This document shows, in pieces, positions 32,875 through 37,381 of a stretch of DNA of 37,381 nucleotides. Both the position numbers and the translations under genes were made by a program. Below the pieces are notes generated by a model. It had not been told where the DNA came from, made no database searches, and worked only from the letters and a program-made list of their open reading frames with translations. Every line of letters begins with the position of its first letter. Position 1 is the first letter of the stretch. The DNA comes from Chara braunii (taxonomy: Eukaryota; Streptophyta; Charophyceae; Charales; Characeae), in assembly GCA_003427395.1 (NCBI GenBank), contig BFEA01000244.1, positions 612,828 to 650,208 on the forward strand, in the 5' to 3' direction.

Positions 32875-33420
32875 ATCTGCGTGATTCTGCGTGTTTGAAA
32901 TACGTTCAATTTCAAAATTAAACATCTAAATATAAGTCAGCCATCGAGCAATGGTTGAATCGAAAGGAGAATAGTTCTTACGCGATTGAGCCAGAACTGT
33001 GGGATCAACTCGTAGGATAAACCACCTGCCAAATACATAATTTCTGAAGATACGTAGACAGTGAAGTACAACGAGAGTTTCCTTTTTGAACTAGGAATAG
33101 TTCCGCTCAGCAGTATTCAAAGTCCTACTCTTCAATCTCAAGGGCCGCTCTCATCCTTCCTCATCCTTCTGAACTATGACTCCACCCAAAGTCGTGGGAC
33201 CCGCATCAGTCTCGATGATGAAAGGATGTTCTATATCATCATCAAAATAAGGAACTTCCCAAATCAGGCTGCCTTCTCGAAACTTAGCCTTAATATCCTC
33301 AACAGCGGCCTGCTGCTTTGCTCTCCATCCCCAGATCTGATTTTTGCGTACTAATTTCCGCAAGTGTTCCACTCTCGCCGCGAACCGAACCTGCGGATAA
33401 AAATACGCCAACATCTGCAC
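32875..33420 (-). pseudogene. pol: Element C pol, RNase H
   Basis: On the minus strand the sequence reads HPFIIETDAGPTTLGGVIVQ (about 33235-33176; the first RNase H Asp is in TDAG). A broken stretch follows, with AERNYS, then FKKETLVVLHCLRIF, NYVFGRWFILRVDP, ARWLTYI and FNFEIERI, ending at NTQNHADG. Frameshifts and two TAG codons interrupt it, in positions where Gln and Trp fit. The stretch before (33420-33240) holds the RT connection. Confidence 0.8.
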
Positions 33421-34333
33421 GTTCTAAGGAAGCTTTGAACGTCGGTAATAGATCTGAAGGGAGTCGGTCATTCCAAGATTTTATTTGTCTTCTTGGCATC
33501 TGGCCGACGACCCTTTTCATCACAAAGGGACCTTGTATTACCGCCCTCCTCACACCATGCCCTGATTTAACCTCACTAGCCGTGAGGTTGTACTTCTTTA
33601 ATTTTCTCATAACCTTTTCCACATTACTGAAGTGTTCCCACACGAACTTTCGAATGCCGTGTAACACTTCAGTCTCATCCTTGACACGAGATCCTGCGAT
33701 GACCAAGTCATCGATATATGGAGAGGTCACGTCCGGACAAAGTGGTTGCATGACCCTCATCATATATGTCTGCACAATCGCAACGACATTTGTCCAACCC
33801 TGTGGTGCCGCACACATATGAAGTAGTCCCCAAAGCGTATGCATTGCCGTCATAGGCCGATCTGCCGTATACAGCGGGAACTGATCATATCATGAATACG
33901 AATCAATCAGGGTGATGATGGGCCTGCTTGCACAGGATTCTGAGAGTTGGTCTGCGTTTGGAAGTCCGCCCGCATCACAAACCGTCACATAATTTAACTT
34001 CAGCAAGTCCTGAACCCATCACAAAATACCATTCAGCTTGATAAACCAGAACCAAGGAGACATATACGACTCATACGAATAATCAACCACTTTGGTCCGA
34101 ATCTTTCCGTCAAGATAATCAACAACTTTCCTGTGATCTTCTGGATTTGGATATCGTGGACCCCTCACATTCCATGGCTGATGTCGTATCATATGAATTC
34201 GGGTCATCGAAATCATATCGACGTCCATCCTTCCACGCTCATCAACATCAAAGGCATAAGCCCGACGGATTTTCTTCATGACGTCAAGAAAAAACCTTGG
34301 TTTCCTCCGTGGTGAGGAGACCATCCTCCCCAA
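33421..34333 (-). pseudogene. pol: Element C pol, reverse transcriptase
   Basis: On the minus strand the fingers read SPWFWFIKLNG (near 34060-34028), LLKLNYVTVCDAGGLPNADQ (34000-33945) and the first catalytic Asp in LIDSYS before a stop replacing an expected residue (about 33890). They are followed by LWGLLHMCAAPQGWTN and the active site YIDD (33707-33718). After SGHGVRRAVIQG the frame shifts (about 33535). Residue choice (YIDD, DAGGLPNADQ) differs from YLDD and the fingers of element B, so this is another Ty3 lineage. Confidence 0.85.
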
Positions 34334-35003
34334 TGATCATCTCCTTGATCCTGTCTTTTGTCAGCCGACATGACCCCTTTTCACCCTTCTCCTTCATCGT
34401 TCTGATCCACTCACGTTCCTCCTCATAATACACTTTCTGTTCTTGAGTGATCAGAACAGGCACCGACCGAGTCTTCTCGCCTACTTTCTTGTACTTTCTT
34501 TTCGACCCAACACTTAGCCTCCGTCCTTTAAAAAAAAAACTTGCTTGGCCGACGACAGGACTCCTCCACACGAGAATCATTCGGCCGGTAAACGAGGTGC
34601 ATAGTCCCCACACCTCCTTCCTCGGCCACACCCTCTGTGAGAGCCTGCACCAAACTCGGATCAATTGCATGATATATCGATACAAAATCGATTGTCTGCG
34701 AGATATCTGACAATGTCAAAGAAAATTCATGACGACCACTCTCTTTCTAAATAGACTTATTTTCCCTCCTCGACTTCTTTAATTCCGAGAAGGTATATGA
34801 CTCGGGATTCAACCTGTTTCGCTAGTTTTCCTGTCCGGAGTTCGCGCACCTCACCACTTCATAGTACCCACAAACCGGGTCACACAAAGCCACAAACATA
34901 GTATCATCATGTTTGTTGATTATTATACTTTCGTTCTACACAGAAACGATCTTCCTAAGAACACCTCGTGCTCCACCTTTGGCAAAATATAAAAATATGC
35001 TCA
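34334..35003 (-). pseudogene. pol: Element C pol, protease-RT linker
   Basis: Broken open stretches on the minus strand include FVALCDPVCGYYEVVRCANS (about 34900-34840), TLSDISQTIDFVSIYHAIDP (34715-34655) and an acidic, basic-rich run with ITQEQKVYYEEEREW (34455-34410). Frames change at least twice (near 34530 and 34300). No domain was recognised; it joins protease and RT and carries charged residues typical of linkers in such elements. Confidence 0.6.
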
Positions 35004-35240
35004 CGCCTTGACTTTTTCGACTGTGACCATCACGCCACTAGCCATACGATAAAATGGAGTCGCACCGCTGACTCCAACAAAAAATCCGAAGTCGTTGCGA
35101 TTGATTTGTACCCCGACCTCAATTGAGTGTCTCTCCCTCATTATATTCATTTCAGCCCCGTCATCCACAATGGCATAAAACTCTCCAAGGCCAATTCGAA
35201 CGTTCATATGACCGGTGGCTACACATCGCCAATCCATTTT
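35004..35240 (-). pseudogene. pol: Element C aspartic protease with a D-D-G active site
   Basis: The 78-codon open stretch reads through GHMNVRIGLGEFYAIVDDGA (active site at 35155-35166) and VSGATPFYRMASG, then a TGA at 35001-35003 and a KVEHEVFLGRSFL segment downstream. The fold and neighbours fit a retrotransposon protease, but the triad is D-D-G where D-T-G or D-S-G is the rule. This may be decay or a feature of this lineage. Confidence 0.7.
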
Positions 35241-36590
35241 TGTTTAAGGAGGAGCCAAGTTAGCCTCTGGAGGAATGATATCTCCACTTGACCGTCATGA
35301 CCTTCTTTCGTGTCATGCGCTGTTTAAACTCCTCGTGGAGTTTCGGCGAAACACAAAGATTTCCTTCAAAGTAACCTAGTCATGTTGACTTTCCAAAATG
35401 TGATCCACAAGCTGCTTAAAATCAATCCCTTTTTCCACCGGGATTGTATACACGTTCTTTTTCTTGCGAGGTTCTTCCTCTTCAACCTTCACCTTCCCTT
35501 TCTCTGGATCCCTCTCCATAGCCCTCTGCCTTGCCAGTTGTTCATCCTCTATACGCAATCTCTCATCCTACTCATCATCTCCTTTCTCTATCGGAATGGG
35601 TTTTTCTTCCTTAGGTCCCTTTGAGCTCTCCCTTGGCGCAGGCTGCAATTGAAAGATTTTCCTTCCCATTCGCGTCTGTACCATTATAGTCGGTGTTCCT
35701 TGCTTGAACAAAGGTCGGGACATCGCCATTGGTCGAACCATCGACATTGTTCCTGACGCCGAAGTGGTTGCAGGTACTGACCCATCCTGTCCTTTAGTTC
35801 CTCAGCCACCAAACAGGAACACATTTGGAAAGTTGAGTCAAACTTCCTCCATATCAACACACAACTGAACAATGGAATCCCGACACTTGTCAAACTTCCT
35901 GATCACTTCCCGAGCTCGGCAAATAATATCTTCATTCTTCTCCTCCATTTTCTTTTCCTCACAATCACAGACTTCCAAAGAAGTCATCGCCTCCTCCAAT
36001 TCAAAAAGACTCGCCTCTTCGGGCGAGGCTAAACGGAATGTGGCCGGAAGAGGACGACCTATCCGCCGGAAAGCTTCTTTCCTCATCCCCCCTTCAATAT
36101 TTGGGTCAATGAGGTTCCCTTCAAAGTCAAAAACTTCGCCTCGGATGGTCGTGAAAACTATTTGGTCTTTCTCGTCCCTGGCAAGAATTTGACAGAAACG
36201 GATACGACCCTTCATATCACAATATTTGCAGACGTATTCTTGCCAGTTTCCACGTCCTCCTTCGTTCCCCCGGCCTCTACCTCGACCTCAACCACCTTGT
36301 GGTTGACTCTGCTGACCCTGGCCTTGTTGCCCTTGGTGTGCTTGCCGCTCACCATTTCCATTACCTTCACCCTTTGTACTTTCCTCGCGCTTTCGAGAGG
36401 CAGCCTGCCCTCCTCGTACTTGATTCAAGGCCTTTCTCTCGGTCTTGGTCAATTTCCGAGGAGGCTCTTCTTCTTCCTCAATGTCACTTTCGCTACTACT
36501 TTCCTCGGTAACCGGCTCCTTCCCCTTTCTCTTTTCTTTCTTTACTTTGGCCACCATCACTTGGAGCTTTAACCGCTGTCGAAGGGCGCG
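35241..36590 (-). pseudogene. gag: Element C gag C-terminal part, in frame with pol
   Basis: One minus-strand frame can be followed from 36590 to the protease, broken by stops at 36288 (TGA), 35838 (TGA), about 35802 (TGA), about 35571 (TAG), 35376 (TAG) and others, plus a local pair of compensating shifts near 35330-35280. It carries a Lys/Glu/Ser-rich region, a Gly/Gln/Arg-rich region, and a damaged zinc knuckle (36192-36230: CX2C kept, the His is Arg, and the last spacing is one residue short). Further acidic linkers follow (DPNIEGGMRKEAFRRIGRPL, EEEEPRKKKNVYTIPVEKGI). The capsid domain and start are missing, so the element is cut at about 36591. A shared frame suggests a single Gag-Pol polyprotein. 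Confidence 0.75.
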
Positions 36591-36990
36591 GTGTCACGAC
36601 CCTCCGTTGTGTACCAGACTTCTGCTCAGAGAAGGTTCAAGCCAGACGTGTAACATCGAACTGTCTGCTTAGGGGAATTCTCATTTTCAAACCCGCGACG
36701 TACCGGGGACATTCAGGTAATACTCTGCTGTTGGCCTTTCCACTGGTCCAAGCAGGCTCGGTGCCCTGTTGTACTGCAGAGTATTGCTGGTTTGTGGCCG
36801 CGGCAGCCGATGGGCTCGCTCAAGGGCGTGAAGGGAAAGGGGGTTTGCGCAGCCTTTTCTGCTGCGCACTAGGCGTCCCTTTGCTAAGACTTGGGTGAAA
36901 AGGAAATCATGCACCGGACCTGCAAAATTGAATTGGACTCTCGCCTTAGTTCAGGGCAATCCAACGATATAGGGCAGCAACGACGTTATA
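36591..36990. other. Hairpin-rich segment beginning TGTCACGACCC
   Basis: The segment starts TGTCACGACCC, a form often seen at LTR ends, exactly where element C coding stops. It contains AATACTCTGC/GCAGAGTATT (36719-36728 and 36776-36785) and a perfect 8-bp hairpin TGCGCAGC/GCTGCGCA (36846-36853 and 36861-36868). It could be part of another element inserted into, or fused to, element C. No second copy was found. Confidence 0.5.
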
Positions 36991-37039
36991 GTTCCTTTTC
37001 CTTTGCTTAAAGTCTTATCCTACCCCTTAAGCGCGGTGG

Positions 37040-37381
37040 GCCCGCGGGGGGGAGGTCGTGTTCCGCTGCGCGCCGGAATCGGGCCGAAGTTTCGCTTCGG
37101 GCCGGTGGATGAAGGCGACCGAGGGAGGGGCGTTGTGCAGAGTGGCGTGCGTACCGAAATGTTCACAGCGCGCCACTAAACGAGAGAGCGCGCCCACGGG
37201 GTCGGGTACACGGCGGGCGTCGATGCACATTAATATCCGAACGCGCCTGCCGTCAGATAGCAAGAAAGTGTCGTTTCGCGCCCCGGCCGGCCCCTTTTTT
37301 TTCTTTTTGATTTTGTATTCTTTTTGCAATTTTTTGTTTTTTTTTTTTACTCTCTAGTTTTTTTTTTCTCCTTTTGGCGTG
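37040..37381 (+). repeat. Third copy of the dispersed repeat seen at 6600-7140
   Basis: The blocks GGATGAAGGCGACCGAGGG, GTGTACCGAAATG-TTCAC-type, GCCACTAAACGAGAGAGCGC, a CGGGGTCGGG patch, GGCGTCGATGC and a long T-rich tract follow in the order seen at 6720-7140. The copy runs off the right edge. Frames through it give low-complexity peptides only. Confidence 0.7.

Overview
The window is nuclear DNA from a eukaryote with a repeat-dense genome. There are no operons, ribosome binding sites or compact gene spacing. The recognisable coding sequence is decayed Ty3/gypsy (Metaviridae) LTR retrotransposon, and the rest is microsatellite, minisatellite and satellite-like DNA plus unassigned sequence. 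A 162-base run of N and two single Ns mark an assembly with unresolved repeats. Chromodomain-type Ty3 elements, a plant-type tRNA-Met-like primer site and very long simple arrays suggest a streptophyte alga or plant; a Chara-like charophyte is my guess, at low confidence. No cellular gene is supported with confidence.

Layout. 1-2.46 kb: a 40-bp repeat, a decayed 20-bp minisatellite, then unassigned sequence. 2.46-5.1 kb: element A, a 5'-truncated Ty3 chromovirus on + (RNase H, integrase, chromodomain-like tail, 3' LTR). 5.1-11.4 kb: diverged tandem repeats with monomers of about 390, 188, 200, 470 and 60-70 bp, plus microsatellites. 11.43-13.64 kb: a pentamer (CTACT/CCACT) satellite with a higher-order structure marked by a conserved 80-bp spacer. 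13.64-15.5 kb: a hairpin-rich segment, small repeats and an unrecognised minus-strand open stretch. 15.53-24.34 kb: element B, the most complete retrotransposon on +, with a 929-bp 5' LTR, primer site, a long GA-rich leader carrying a TTGAC cluster, gag with a zinc knuckle, pol (protease, RT, RNase H, integrase, chromodomain-like tail), a purine tract and a 3'-truncated 3' LTR. 24.34-27.06 kb: hairpin-rich unassigned sequence. 27.06-28.94 kb: a second block of the same pentamer satellite in the same orientation and register. 28.94-31 kb: more diverged tandem repeats. 31-36.59 kb: element C, a Ty3 element of another lineage on the minus strand, with gag tail, protease, RT, RNase H and integrase C-terminus; the integrase zinc and catalytic domains are missing. 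36.59-37.38 kb: hairpin-rich DNA and a third copy of a repeat first seen near 6.6-7.1 kb.

All three elements are broken by nonsense codons and frameshifts, most simply explained as C-to-T / G-to-A decay. None can be autonomous as it stands. The points of most interest are the higher-order pentamer satellite, the same stop codon at the same integrase position in elements A and B, the loss of the integrase core in element C, and the dense TTGAC cluster in the leader of element B.
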